Shown: one piece after another, positions 25,280 through 34,391 of the stretch
Numbering within the stretch: the first letter of the stretch is position 1
Layout: the number at the start of each line of letters is the position of its first letter
NCBI GenBank assembly: GCA_964550795.1
Contig: CAZKBH010000011.1
Span: 1-64,000 of the forward strand
Direction of reading: 5' to 3'
DNA from: M3007 sp964550795
GTDB taxonomy: Bacteria; Bacteroidota; Bacteroidia; Chitinophagales; Saprospiraceae
DNA length: 64,000 nucleotides
Notes under the pieces: generated by a model
Seen by the model: the letters and a program-made list of their open reading frames with translations, nothing else
What the model was told of the DNA's origin: nothing
Databases searched by the model: none
Position numbers and translations under genes: made by a program

Positions 25280-27733
25280 CTAAAAATCCCCGCCGCCCGA
25301 ATCTCCATCCCGTTCCCGCTCCGGTTCCTTTTGTCGGTTGATGCGATAACTGAACGTCAGGCTGATCTGGCGCGCACGCCACTGAAAACTACCTTCCGTG
25401 TAAAAATCAACCCCTTGGGTAATGTAACGGCGGCGGCGGGTGTTGAACACGTCGTTGACACTCAGAGTCAAAGTCCCCTTATTTTTCAACACATCCATCG
25501 CCATGCCGAGATCCGCGTGGTACAAGGCTTTTTCGCGGCCCTGGGTTGTCAGGCGAGGCGCACGATAGTTGAAAGTGGTCTGAATATTGAGTTTTTCCCA
25601 GAGTTTAAGCTTCGAAGAAACCCGCCCAAACCAGGTGTACGTATCGGCGTTGAAGTCCTGCTCCTCAAAGCGGCCCTCGGTGATGGAGCGGAAAAAATTC
25701 AGGTTGCCGTTGAACTGCCAGTTGGACAATAGCTCGTAACTGCCCGTCAAGGATAACCCATATTCATTGCGCTGCGCCAGATTGACCGGGCGCGTAAAAG
25801 CACTCGTGTCAGATATTTGGGTGCGAATTCGTTCGAATACATCGGTGGAAAAACGGTAAAAAATGGCCGAATTCAACGAGCCTTTTTCCCAACGTTTCAG
25901 GTGGCCCAGCTCGTAAGCATCGGTGTATTCGGGTTGGAGATTGGGATTTCCGCTCCAAAAATTGCGGGGATCGGAATAAGAAAAGAAGGGGTTCAGATCC
26001 CAAAAATTCGGGCGGCGTATCCGGCGACTATAACTGAGCTGCACACTGTGTTGCTTGGGCAATTCGTACCCAACGTGGGCGCTGGGAAACAGGTTGGTAT
26101 AAACAGGACGTGCATTGCGTTCCTGCGTTTGCAGCAATTCGGTTTCCACGTCGGCGATTTCGGTGCGCAGACCCGTTTGCCAGGAAAACTGCTTGGTTTT
26201 GTTGCCCACAATCCCATAAAAGGCATGGATATTTTCCTGGAATCGCACATTGTTGCTCAGCCCGGGAAGGGGCGACCAATCGCTGTTTTCCAAAGATTCG
26301 ACCAAAAAATCGCTCTGAATCCCCCGAAAACCGCCGCGATAGCCGAATTCAAATTTCCCGTCCTTGTTAAAAGGTTGAACATAATCCAGTTGTGCCACCA
26401 GGTTGTTTTGGCCTTCCCGATTGTCGGAACGCTGTTGCAGATCGGGTTGCCCGGAAGGCGTACCGTCGTTGGCAAAGTATATCTCGCGCAGATCGGAACG
26501 TTCCCACTCCGTGTTATCCATGTATTGCACATCCGCACTCAGGGTATGGCCCTCCCGCTGGAAAGATTTTTTGTACGTCACCGACCATTCCTTGCTCTGT
26601 TCATCTTCTTTTTCGTCGTCGGTACGGCGGGTGCTGCCGTCTGGTCGGCTCAGGTCATTGATAAAATCCCGGTAAAGGATGGAGTTGGTGTTGTAGTCGT
26701 CCGAAAAACGCAGGGAAAATGCCGCTGTCAGCACATCTTTTGGGGTAATAAAATAATCCGCACCCAAGCGGATGTTGTTGGACAAACCGGAACGCAAGCG
26801 CTCAGAGCTTTGATTGGTGATGAGCAATGCGCTGTCGGTGCGGAATTCCTGATACTGATCCCCCTCGCCGGGTCCCGAGCGGTAACGGATCCCGTAATTA
26901 GCGAAAAAATTAAGCCGCTCCCGGCGCAGGTTCAGGTTGACGGAGGCACCGTACAGGTCGGGATGCCCCGCCGTTAGATCAACCGCTCCATTGATGCCGC
27001 GTTGCTGTTCTTTTTTGAGGACGATGTTGATCACACCCGCCATGCCTTCCGCCTCGTAACGCGCAGAGGGATTGGTGATGACTTCTATCCGGTCAATCAT
27101 ATTGGCGGGCAATTGACGCAGTCCATCCGCGCCAAAACTGAGCAGTCCGGAGGGTTTGCCATCAATCAAAATGCGCACATTGTCGCTGCCGCGCAGGCTG
27201 ACATTGCCTTCCACGTCCACCGTCACCGAGGGGACATTGTCCAGGACATCCGAAGCGGAGCCGCCCTGATTGACCAGGTCTTTGCCGACGTTGTAAATCT
27301 GTTTATCCAGCCCAAACTGCAACTGACTCTTTTCAGCCGTGATGACCACCTCATCGAGCAGATTATCGCTTGACTCCATTAAAACGGTGCCCAGATTGAT
27401 CGTTTGTTCCGGAGAGGCTACTTCGATATTCCAGATAAAACTGCTGCGGTATGTGAGAAACTGCGCGCGCAAAAAATAAGCACCCGGCGCTGCCGAAAGC
27501 GAGAATTGGCCGGCGTCATCAGTCATATTGCCGGTGACCACGCTGCTGTCTGGCAGCGAAAAAAGCGTCACCGTAGCAAAAGGCAGGGGCGAGCGGGTAG
27601 CGGCATCTGCCACCATACCGGTCAGGCGTCTTTTTTCAGGGGGTAGTCCGTCAGGGTTTGCATCAATCTGCGCAGAAAGCCAAAGTGGGAGGGTCAGAAA
27701 AAGGGGTAAAAGGAGAAATCGTATCGCTAGCAT
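25280..27733 (-). CDS. TonB-dependent outer membrane receptor
   Basis: 817 residues. Signal peptide MLAIRFLLLPLFLTLPLWLS, a carboxypeptidase-regulatory-like beta-sandwich domain (about residues 25-110; GMVADAATRSPLPFATVTLF), a plug domain with the EVVITAEKS (TonB-box-like), the IDGKPSG motif and the IEVITNPSARYEAEG segment, then a long beta-barrel ending in aromatic residues and a Gly/Asp-rich tail. No SusD partner follows, so it belongs to the stand-alone receptors for siderophores, peptides or similar ligands. The ATG at 27733 is preferred to 27811 because it starts the signal peptide. Confidence 0.92.
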   Translation of the reverse strand: MLAIRFLLLPLFLTLPLWLSAQIDANPDGLPPEKRRLTGMVADAATRSPLPFATVTLFSLPDSSVVTGNMTDDAGQFSLSAAPGAYFLRAQFLTYRSSFIWNIEVASPEQTINLGTVLMESSDNLLDEVVITAEKSQLQFGLDKQIYNVGKDLVNQGGSASDVLDNVPSVTVDVEGNVSLRGSDNVRILIDGKPSGLLSFGADGLRQLPANMIDRIEVITNPSARYEAEGMAGVINIVLKKEQQRGINGAVDLTAGHPDLYGASVNLNLRRERLNFFANYGIRYRSGPGEGDQYQEFRTDSALLITNQSSERLRSGLSNNIRLGADYFITPKDVLTAAFSLRFSDDYNTNSILYRDFINDLSRPDGSTRRTDDEKEDEQSKEWSVTYKKSFQREGHTLSADVQYMDNTEWERSDLREIYFANDGTPSGQPDLQQRSDNREGQNNLVAQLDYVQPFNKDGKFEFGYRGGFRGIQSDFLVESLENSDWSPLPGLSNNVRFQENIHAFYGIVGNKTKQFSWQTGLRTEIADVETELLQTQERNARPVYTNLFPSAHVGYELPKQHSVQLSYSRRIRRPNFWDLNPFFSYSDPRNFWSGNPNLQPEYTDAYELGHLKRWEKGSLNSAIFYRFSTDVFERIRTQISDTSAFTRPVNLAQRNEYGLSLTGSYELLSNWQFNGNLNFFRSITEGRFEEQDFNADTYTWFGRVSSKLKLWEKLNIQTTFNYRAPRLTTQGREKALYHADLGMAMDVLKNKGTLTLSVNDVFNTRRRRYITQGVDFYTEGSFQWRARQISLTFSYRINRQKEPERERDGDSGGGDF

Positions 27734-27814
27734 ATAGGGCCAAAAGGAAATTTGGGCGGGAAGGTTCATGGGAGGGGGGAGTTTTTTGGAGGAGGGGGGG
27801 GCTTTGATCAATGT

Positions 27815-27846
27815 TTTGGATGAGTCTGCACCTTTTTTTACTTTTG
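27815..27846 (+). promoter_or_regulatory. promoter upstream of the type III R-M genes
   Basis: TTTG at 27815-27818, 20 bp, TACTTTTG at 27839-27846. The 50 bp around it resemble the 37692 promoter (GCACCTTTTT, CTTTTGG, GTGTGGGGGAG). The first start codon of the R-M genes is 235 bp downstream. Confidence 0.55.
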
Positions 27847-27994
27847 GCGCTGCGAAGGCTGTGTGGGGGAGTTGTGTGCAAGCTTATAATCAACCACACA
27901 AATGGCATATTTGGTTTTTGGCGATACAAAAGCCGAGCAATTGGGCAACAACTACAGTACAATAAATGCTGAAAGTGCAAAACAGACAACAACC

Positions 27995-28007
27995 ATGAAT
28001 TGAAGTT
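27995..28007. repeat. direct repeat, left border of the R-M island
   Basis: ATGAATTGAAGTT occurs here and again at 33264-33276. The two copies bracket the AT-rich type III R-M genes. Confidence 0.5.
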
Positions 28008-28081
28008 CTCTACAACACAGGCAAAATTCCTAATGTGAAAGTAAAGAAATTACTAATTGACAACGATTAAAAAGGGAAAAA

Positions 28082-30205
28082 ATGAGTAAGGAACAAAAAA
28101 TAACCAACGACATAAAAGTGCAGAACAAGGATTTGGAGGCGTTGAGAATGAATTTTCCGCATTGCTTTGACAAAGACGGAAATTTTCAATTGGAGAAATT
28201 CAAAAACAACTTAGCTGAAAATGAAATCAATTTTTCTACTGAAAGTTACGGTTTAGACTGGCTCGGAAAATCATACGCAAGACTTTTGGCAAGCGACCCA
28301 GCAACAACTTTGCTGAAAGCAGACGAAATCCACAACGCCAAACCTGAAAACGCAAACTCACAAAATCTGCTCATAAAAGGTGACAACTTAGAAGTATTAA
28401 AACACCTTGCCAACGCATACTACGAACAAGTAAAAATGATTTACATCGACCCACCATACAACACAGGTAGCGATGGGTTTGTATATGAAGACGATAGAAA
28501 ATTTACAGTAAAGGAATTACAAAACCTTATTGGTGTTGATGCGGAAAAAGCAAAACGAATTTTAGACTTTACGAATCAAAAAAGTAATAGCCACTCGGCT
28601 TGGCTTACCTTCTTATATCCACGATTATATATAGCAAAGCAATTATTAAAGGGTGATGGGATAATTTTTATTTCTATTGACGAAAACGAAGTAGCACAAC
28701 TTAGATTACTAATGGATGAAATATACGGTGAAGAGAATTTTGCTGGCGATATTGTCTGGAAAAATAGCAGTAAAAACGACCAAGCTTATGTTTCAATGCA
28801 GCATGAATATATATTGGTCTATGTAAAAAGCAAAGTATACAACGAAGGGAAATGGGAAGAGTTAAAAGAAGGATTGCCTGAAATTTACAAGGCATTTGAA
28901 AGATTCAAAAAGAAGCACGGCAATAATTGGGAGAAGATACACGAGGAAGCCTTAAAATGGTATAGTGACTTCCCTGATTCCAACCCAATTAAAGATAGTA
29001 AGCACTATAGCTGGATGGATGAAACCGGAGTATATTTTCCTGCTGATATTGCTGGACCAAATCATGGACAATATGTTTATGACGTTGTACATCCAATAAC
29101 TGGCGAAGTTTGTAAGCCACCAGCAAGTGGTTGGCGTTTTCCTGAAGACACTATTAATCAAAAAATAAAAGACGGGCTAATACATTTTGGAAAAGACCAT
29201 ACAGTTGTTCCAAATAATAAAACCTATCTAAAAAATACAGAATTCCAAAGTCTTACGAGCATAAAATTCAAAGATGGTCGAGTAGCTTCAAATTGGCTTA
29301 AACAATTGTTTGGCGAGAAAAACATCTTTACCAATCCAAAAGATACTGGCATTTTAATCAATCTTATGAAAGCAATTGGTGTTAAAAATCATGATATTGT
29401 TTTTGATTTTTTTGCTGGGTCAGGAACTACAGGTGATGCCGTTATGCAGCTCAATGCAATGGATTTCGGTAAAAGGAAATATATTTTAGTTCAATTACCC
29501 GAGAAGTTGGATTCTAAAAAGAAAAATGAAAAGGCAGCCTATGATTTTGTAAAAAACACATTGAAAATAAGTGAGCCTAACATTTTCGAAATAACAAAAG
29601 AACGTCTTTTAAGAGCCGCCAACAAGGTAAAAGAAACTATCAAGGCTAAAATTGAGTTTAAAGAAAGTGAAATAAAATCTTTAGAGGGCAAACTTGATTT
29701 AGAAGAAAACAAAGAAAATATAAAAGAACTAAACGCAGATATATTAGCACTCAAAGAGCAAGACCTTGGGTTTAAAATTTTTGAAACAACACCCATTTGG
29801 GATGATTACGATTTTGAATCGACTGAATTAGATAATCAAACAAAATTGTTTGATGAAAGCAAACTGACCGAAGATGATATCAAAGCATTGCTAACAACTT
29901 GGAAAACTTATGATGGAATTGCGTTAACTCAAGATTTAGAAAAAATAGATTTGTCCCCTGAGCCTACCGAAGGGTACACCGCTTATTATGGCAATGGAAA
30001 ATTGTATTTGATGGATAAAGGTTTTACAACAGAAAACCTTAAAAATCTTTTAGAAAAAATTGATGCAGACAAGAAATTCAATCCAACGTCAATTATTGCT
30101 TTTGGCTATCATTTAGAAAGTAAAAATTTACGTGAACTTTCTGAAAATGTAAAGTCATACTCCAATAAGAAAAATATTGATATTGACTTTGTAACAAGAT
30201 ATTAA
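28082..30205 (+). CDS. type III restriction-modification methyltransferase (Mod)
   Basis: 707-residue DNA methyltransferase of the beta class that methylates an adenine within an asymmetric site and gives the Res complex its specificity. Catalytic motif IV DPPYNTGS is near residue 122, motif I FDFFAGSGTTGDAV near 440, with the target-recognition region between, as expected for type III Mod (N6-adenine). The stop is one base before the res start, so the two are an operon. Base composition is much richer in A and T than the neighbouring housekeeping genes. Confidence 0.95.
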   Translation: MSKEQKITNDIKVQNKDLEALRMNFPHCFDKDGNFQLEKFKNNLAENEINFSTESYGLDWLGKSYARLLASDPATTLLKADEIHNAKPENANSQNLLIKGDNLEVLKHLANAYYEQVKMIYIDPPYNTGSDGFVYEDDRKFTVKELQNLIGVDAEKAKRILDFTNQKSNSHSAWLTFLYPRLYIAKQLLKGDGIIFISIDENEVAQLRLLMDEIYGEENFAGDIVWKNSSKNDQAYVSMQHEYILVYVKSKVYNEGKWEELKEGLPEIYKAFERFKKKHGNNWEKIHEEALKWYSDFPDSNPIKDSKHYSWMDETGVYFPADIAGPNHGQYVYDVVHPITGEVCKPPASGWRFPEDTINQKIKDGLIHFGKDHTVVPNNKTYLKNTEFQSLTSIKFKDGRVASNWLKQLFGEKNIFTNPKDTGILINLMKAIGVKNHDIVFDFFAGSGTTGDAVMQLNAMDFGKRKYILVQLPEKLDSKKKNEKAAYDFVKNTLKISEPNIFEITKERLLRAANKVKETIKAKIEFKESEIKSLEGKLDLEENKENIKELNADILALKEQDLGFKIFETTPIWDDYDFESTELDNQTKLFDESKLTEDDIKALLTTWKTYDGIALTQDLEKIDLSPEPTEGYTAYYGNGKLYLMDKGFTTENLKNLLEKIDADKKFNPTSIIAFGYHLESKNLRELSENVKSYSNKKNIDIDFVTRY

Positions 30206-30206
30206 T

Positions 30207-33080
30207 ATGAAGGGATTTAATTTTGAAAAGAATCTGAACCATCAATCACACGCTGTAGAAAGTTCTATTGCGGTGTTTGAGAATATTAGTCTTATTCAGC
30301 CAACAGAAGCAGATAAAAACTTCATCAATCCTGCTTTTGATTTTTTAAGCGATTGGGCTTATCCGCAAAATTTAAGAGCCGTGCAAGAAAGTAACGGTAT
30401 TGATGAAAAAATCAAGCGTAACAGCAACATCATTGATATAATGATGGAGACTGGAACAGGAAAAACCTACACTTACACCAAAACAATTTTTGAACTCAAT
30501 AAAAATTACGGAATATTCAAGTTTATTGTTGTTGTTCCTACTCTTTCAATAAAAGCTGGAACAATTGATTTTTTAAAATCGGACAGTAGCCGTGAGCACT
30601 TCAAAGAGCAGTATGGCAAAACACTTCACTTACACATTGTAGAAAGTCTAAAGAATAACAAAAGCAAAAAATCGTTTATACCGCCAGCAGTTACAAGTTT
30701 TGTAAATGCTGGTAGTTTTGAAAAAAACAGTATTCAAGTTATGATTATCAATGCTGGTATGATTAACTCAGAAACAATGCAGAAGAGTTTTGACAAAGGG
30801 CTATTTGATAAACACACCGTTCCTTTTAATGCCATTGGAGCAACTAAGCCGTTTATGATTATTGACGAACCTCACAAGTTCGGCACAGGCAATAAAACCT
30901 GGGAGAACATTCAGAAAATGAAACCCCAATTTATTTTGCGTTATGGTGCTACATTTCAAGGATATGAAAACCTGATCTATGCTTTAACCGCAGTTGATTC
31001 ATTTAACAGAAATTTGGTTAAAGGCGTCATCGGACACATCACAGAATTTGACAGTGGAAAAAATGCGATTGTAAAATTCATTGATTCGGACGGAACAGAA
31101 GCCAGTTTTGAACTGATAGAAAACGATAAACGCAAAACAATTACCATAACCAAAAAGGAAAGTCTGAAAAAGATTCATTCCGAAATGACCGACTTAACAA
31201 TTGAGAATTTAAACAAGAGCACGGTCGTTTTATCCAACGGTTTGGAAATGAAAAAGGGTGATAAAATCAATCCTTATTCGTATGCTGAAAAGTTGCAGGA
31301 AACAATGATCCAAAAGGCAATCAAGCACCATTTTGAAATTGAAAAATCTTTGCTGACAAGAGATGTGAAAATAAAACCACTTACGCTGTTTTTTATTGAT
31401 AACATTGACGAATACCGAAACAAAGATGGTTATATCCGTAAGACCGTTGAGCAATACATTGAATTAGAAATAAAGGAACTGCTGAAAACTGAAAAGGATG
31501 TTTTTTACAAAGCATACCTTGAAAAAACATTGCTTGACCTTTCAATAACACACGCAGGATATTTTTCAAAAGACAATACAGAAAAAGACGAAGCCATTGA
31601 AAAGGAGATAAATGAAATTTTGCACGACAAACAATCAATGCTTGATTTAGAAAACCCAAGACGATTTATCTTTTCAAAATGGACTTTACGTGAAGGATGG
31701 GACAACCCGAATGTATTTCAGATTTGTAAACTCCGAAGCAGTGGAAGCGAAATTTCAAAACTGCAAGAAGTTGGTCGGGGTTTGCGTTTGCCAGTTAATG
31801 AATACGGAAATCGTGTAAAAGACGAACAATTTTTTCTAAACTACTTTGTTGACTTCACGGAAAGTGATTTTGTTGACAAACTTGTAAACGAAATCAATCA
31901 GAAATCTGGAGCAATATCAATAGAGGTAGTTCCTGATAAACTTTCTGACATAATAATTAAGAAAATTTGCGAATTATACGAAACAACGGAAGATGAACTT
32001 TTAGAAGTTTTGGATTCAAATAATGTTGTTACAAGAACCAATTCGTTTAAAACTGGTGGTTTCGATTTTATCAAACAAAACTATCCTCGAATTTTTGAAG
32101 GTGTTAATTCAAATAAAGTTCGTAAAGCAACCGACCCGAAAAAGAAAGTAATTATTAGAACAGAGAAGTATCAAGAGTTGAAAGACCTTTGGGAAAAATT
32201 GAATGAAAAAGTAATTCTTGAATACAATTTTGACAATGAAGCAAGGTTTAAATCTTTGTTTACGGACTTTTTAAGAGCACAAAAAGTCAGTTTCACATCA
32301 GACGGAATCAACGAAAGAATTTCAAAAATTGAAATTAAAGACAACAAGGCAGTTGCTAACGAGCCAGAATCGGTATATAACCGAAAGACTGCAACGATTT
32401 CAATAATGAAATACAGCGATTTTCTGAAAGAACTTTCAAAAAATCTGAATATCAACATCAAGACACTTCATCAATCAATCATTGAAGCAGGAACAGATAT
32501 AAACAAATACCTTAATCAAACAACGCTTCGAGTTATCAAGCAAAACTTTGACCATTACCTAATGGCCAATGCTATTGACAAATTTAGTATTGCTTATAAA
32601 AAGGTTTCAAATAACATACATCCAACTAAACTAACAGACGAGAAAGGAAATGTGCTGAAAGAGATTTCTGCTTCTGATGTTGGTGTTTTGTTTTCAAACG
32701 AAGATATTGCAAACTCCTACTTTTTTGATGAACTTTATTTCGATTCTGACTTAGAAAAATCAAACATCAAAACTGAGATAAAGGAAGTTATTGTTTTTAC
32801 TAAGATTCCAAAGAACTCAATAAAAATTCCTGTTGCTGGTGGGAAAAGCTATTCGCCTGACTTTGCTTATGTTTTGAAATTCAGAGATGGTGAGCAAAAG
32901 CTAAACTTTATCGTGGAGACAAAAGATGTAAATAGCATAGATAGACTCCGAGATGAAGAAAGATTCAAAATTAGACACGCTGAAAAGTTCTTTGACGGCA
33001 AAGTAAAAATTGAATTTAGGACACAATTCAGCAACGATAAAATAGTTGACTTGATTAAAGAAATTGCTGTTGATGAATAA
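30207..33080 (+). CDS. type III restriction enzyme Res subunit
   Basis: 957-residue superfamily 2 ATPase-nuclease. Walker A METGTGKTYTY at about 80-90, the DEAD-type box IIDEPHKFG near 218, motif VI EVGRGLRLP near 520, and a C-terminal PD-(D/E)xK nuclease (SPDFAYVL near 881 and IVETKD near 902). It acts with Mod as an ATP-dependent complex that cleaves away from two inversely oriented unmethylated sites. No stop or frame break is seen, so the system looks intact. Confidence 0.95.
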   Translation: MKGFNFEKNLNHQSHAVESSIAVFENISLIQPTEADKNFINPAFDFLSDWAYPQNLRAVQESNGIDEKIKRNSNIIDIMMETGTGKTYTYTKTIFELNKNYGIFKFIVVVPTLSIKAGTIDFLKSDSSREHFKEQYGKTLHLHIVESLKNNKSKKSFIPPAVTSFVNAGSFEKNSIQVMIINAGMINSETMQKSFDKGLFDKHTVPFNAIGATKPFMIIDEPHKFGTGNKTWENIQKMKPQFILRYGATFQGYENLIYALTAVDSFNRNLVKGVIGHITEFDSGKNAIVKFIDSDGTEASFELIENDKRKTITITKKESLKKIHSEMTDLTIENLNKSTVVLSNGLEMKKGDKINPYSYAEKLQETMIQKAIKHHFEIEKSLLTRDVKIKPLTLFFIDNIDEYRNKDGYIRKTVEQYIELEIKELLKTEKDVFYKAYLEKTLLDLSITHAGYFSKDNTEKDEAIEKEINEILHDKQSMLDLENPRRFIFSKWTLREGWDNPNVFQICKLRSSGSEISKLQEVGRGLRLPVNEYGNRVKDEQFFLNYFVDFTESDFVDKLVNEINQKSGAISIEVVPDKLSDIIIKKICELYETTEDELLEVLDSNNVVTRTNSFKTGGFDFIKQNYPRIFEGVNSNKVRKATDPKKKVIIRTEKYQELKDLWEKLNEKVILEYNFDNEARFKSLFTDFLRAQKVSFTSDGINERISKIEIKDNKAVANEPESVYNRKTATISIMKYSDFLKELSKNLNINIKTLHQSIIEAGTDINKYLNQTTLRVIKQNFDHYLMANAIDKFSIAYKKVSNNIHPTKLTDEKGNVLKEISASDVGVLFSNEDIANSYFFDELYFDSDLEKSNIKTEIKEVIVFTKIPKNSIKIPVAGGKSYSPDFAYVLKFRDGEQKLNFIVETKDVNSIDRLRDEERFKIRHAEKFFDGKVKIEFRTQFSNDKIVDLIKEIAVDE

Positions 33081-33160
33081 GCTGTTGCCCAAGCGGTGAC
33101 ACATCCCGCAGCTGGAACGACAGGTTAACAGCCTGCCAATAACCAACCACCTTCCAAATT
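33081..33160. other. short spacer downstream of res
   Basis: No gene. GCTGTTGCCCAAGCGGTGAC, CCCGCAGCTGG and TTAACAGCCTGCC look like fragments of old coding sequence or recombination junction, but nothing is recognisable. Confidence 0.3.
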
Positions 33161-33266
33161 ATGAGCAACCCTAAAATATCTTTTTTTTTAACGACCCCGA
33201 ACTGCGGGCGCTTTGGGACGAGACCAACAGCAAGTGGTGGTTTTCTTACTGACCAAAATGACTATG
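33161..33266 (+). pseudogene. Bro-N domain (phage antirepressor-like) remnant, copy 1
   Basis: ATG AGC AAC CCT AAA ATA encodes MSNPKI, then a T run (33181-33189) breaks the frame; the following bases encode NDPELRALWDETNSKWWFS, the conserved start of Bro-N/antirepressor proteins. A 23-bp segment present in copy 2 is missing after KWWFS, and homology ends at GACTATGA, exactly where the ATGAATTGAAGTT direct repeat begins. Clearly non-functional. Confidence 0.6.
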
Positions 33267-33276
33267 AATTGAAGTT
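33264..33276. repeat. direct repeat, right border of the R-M island
   Basis: Second copy of ATGAATTGAAGTT, fused to the broken end of the Bro-N remnant. Confidence 0.5.
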
Positions 33277-33281
33277 GCATA

Positions 33282-33516
33282 AAAAGGGCTTAATGTAGGG
33301 CCTCGTAATCTGTGGGACATGAAGCGGTTTTATGAACGTTAATATTTAGCCGATGAAACACTGCGACGCAGCGTCGCAGTTTTGCCGTGTGGACATAACC
33401 GCGAACTGCGGGCCCTCTGGGACGAGGCCAACAACAAGTGGTGGTTTTCTGTACTGGATATTATTGCGGTACTTACTGACCAAAATGACTATGACAAAAC
33501 CCGCAAGTGGTTCTAA
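33282..33516 (+). pseudogene. fused DUF1016 (YhcG-like) and Bro-N remnants, copy 2
   Basis: One frame reads PRNLWDMKRFYER, a stop, then YLADETLRRSVAVLPCGHN; this resembles the N-terminal domain of YhcG/DUF1016 nucleases. It runs without a break into RELRALWDEANNKWWFS and VLDIIAVLTDQNDYDKTRKWF followed by a stop at 33514, a longer Bro-N N-terminal piece than copy 1. A 9-bp-armed palindrome (CTGCGACGC/GCGTCGCAG, 33361-33379) lies inside. This is a junction of two broken accessory genes. Confidence 0.55.
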
Positions 33517-33532
33517 ATGGCAAACCGGACAC

Positions 33533-34093
33533 ATGCAAACTACTTTCACCCAAAACAAAACCTTCAACCAAAACGATTCCCTCCCCAAAGGCGAATACGA
33601 AAACTGCATTTTTAATGCTTGCAACTTTGGCGACCGCGACCTTTCTGAATTTAAGTTTATAGACTGCACGTTCAACGCTTGCAATCTCAGTATGGCCCAA
33701 CTCAACAAGACCGTGTTTCGAGACGTGCATTTTAAGGACTGCAAAATGTTGGGACTTCGCTTTGACACCTGCAACGAGTTTGGACTATCCTTTTCGTTTG
33801 ATGGTTGCCAGCTCAATCATGCTTCGTTTTACCGAACCAAAATCAAAAATACCATTTTCAGAAATTCGCAGCTACAAGAAACCGAGTTTACAGAAGCGGA
33901 CCTCACGGGTGCTGTATTCGACCACTGCAACCTGATGCAAGCCGTTTTTGAACACACTACCCTTGAAAAAGCCGACTTTCGGACTGCTTACCATTATTCT
34001 ATTGACCCGGAAATCAACCGGATTAAAAAGGCAAAATTTTCAATCCAGGGCGTTTCAAGACTTTTGGATAAATACGACATTGACATAGCGTAG
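33533..34093 (+). CDS. pentapeptide repeat protein
   Basis: 186 residues with repeating A(D/N)LxX-type pentapeptides (CIFNACNFGDRDLSEFKFID; FTEADLTGAVFDHCNLMQAV; HTTLEKADF), forming a right-handed quadrilateral beta helix. Some such proteins mimic DNA and bind gyrase (Qnr/MfpA), others have unknown roles. The start at 33533 (MQTTFTQNKTFNQND) is preferred: the sequence before it belongs to the Bro-N remnant in another frame. It follows the remnants directly, so it may belong to the same accessory block. Confidence 0.85.
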   Translation: MQTTFTQNKTFNQNDSLPKGEYENCIFNACNFGDRDLSEFKFIDCTFNACNLSMAQLNKTVFRDVHFKDCKMLGLRFDTCNEFGLSFSFDGCQLNHASFYRTKIKNTIFRNSQLQETEFTEADLTGAVFDHCNLMQAVFEHTTLEKADFRTAYHYSIDPEINRIKKAKFSIQGVSRLLDKYDIDIA

Positions 34094-34116
34094 CATGCGC
34101 GAGCGTATTCAGAACG

Positions 34117-34133
34117 TTGGCACACCTAAATTG
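34117..34133. repeat. short dispersed repeat TGGCACACCTAAATT
   Basis: Same 15-mer as 1662-1676, here 24 bp after the pentapeptide gene stop. Confidence 0.5.
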
Positions 34134-34157
34134 CCTTTCCCCCAAGGCACCTCAAAA

Positions 34158-34267
34158 GCGGTGGTATGGCCTTCAGACCGCCGGGATAAGGGGCGTTCAC
34201 GCCCCATTATATATCTTCTGCGCCATAAATGGCGCACTTACCGACGGCCTGAAGGCCATACTACCGC
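34158..34267. repeat. three-stem nested palindrome (GTATGG type), copy 2
   Basis: Outer arms GCGGTGGTATGGCCTTCAG and CTGAAGGCCATACTACCGC continue to about 33 bp with a few mismatches. Inside are two perfect hairpins, GGGGCG-TTCA-CGCCCC (34190-34205) and TGCGCC-ATAAAT-GGCGCA (34219-34236), giving a cloverleaf-like fold. The related element is at 24482-24579. No gene lies between the pentapeptide gene and the AsmA-like gene. Confidence 0.8.
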
Positions 34268-34391
34268 GGAATTCCGTTGACAATTTCCCCCCATCTCTTA
34301 ACTTTGCCAATTCTATAATACCATATCCTCCGAATGTCCTTCGGTGCATCCCCCTTTCAGATATTCATCATAAACTACTACCCGCTGCATT

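Noticed and set aside
25817..26977. 386-codon ORF on the plus strand
   Set aside because: It lies wholly antisense to the TonB receptor, whose sequence is clearly conserved.
28082..33520. the R-M region as a prophage
   Set aside because: Bro-N fragments hint at phage, but no integrase, capsid, terminase or tail genes are present.
33353..33532. 60-residue N-terminal extension of the pentapeptide protein
   Set aside because: This part overlaps the Bro-N remnant in another frame and shows no pentapeptide pattern; the ATG at 33533 fits better.
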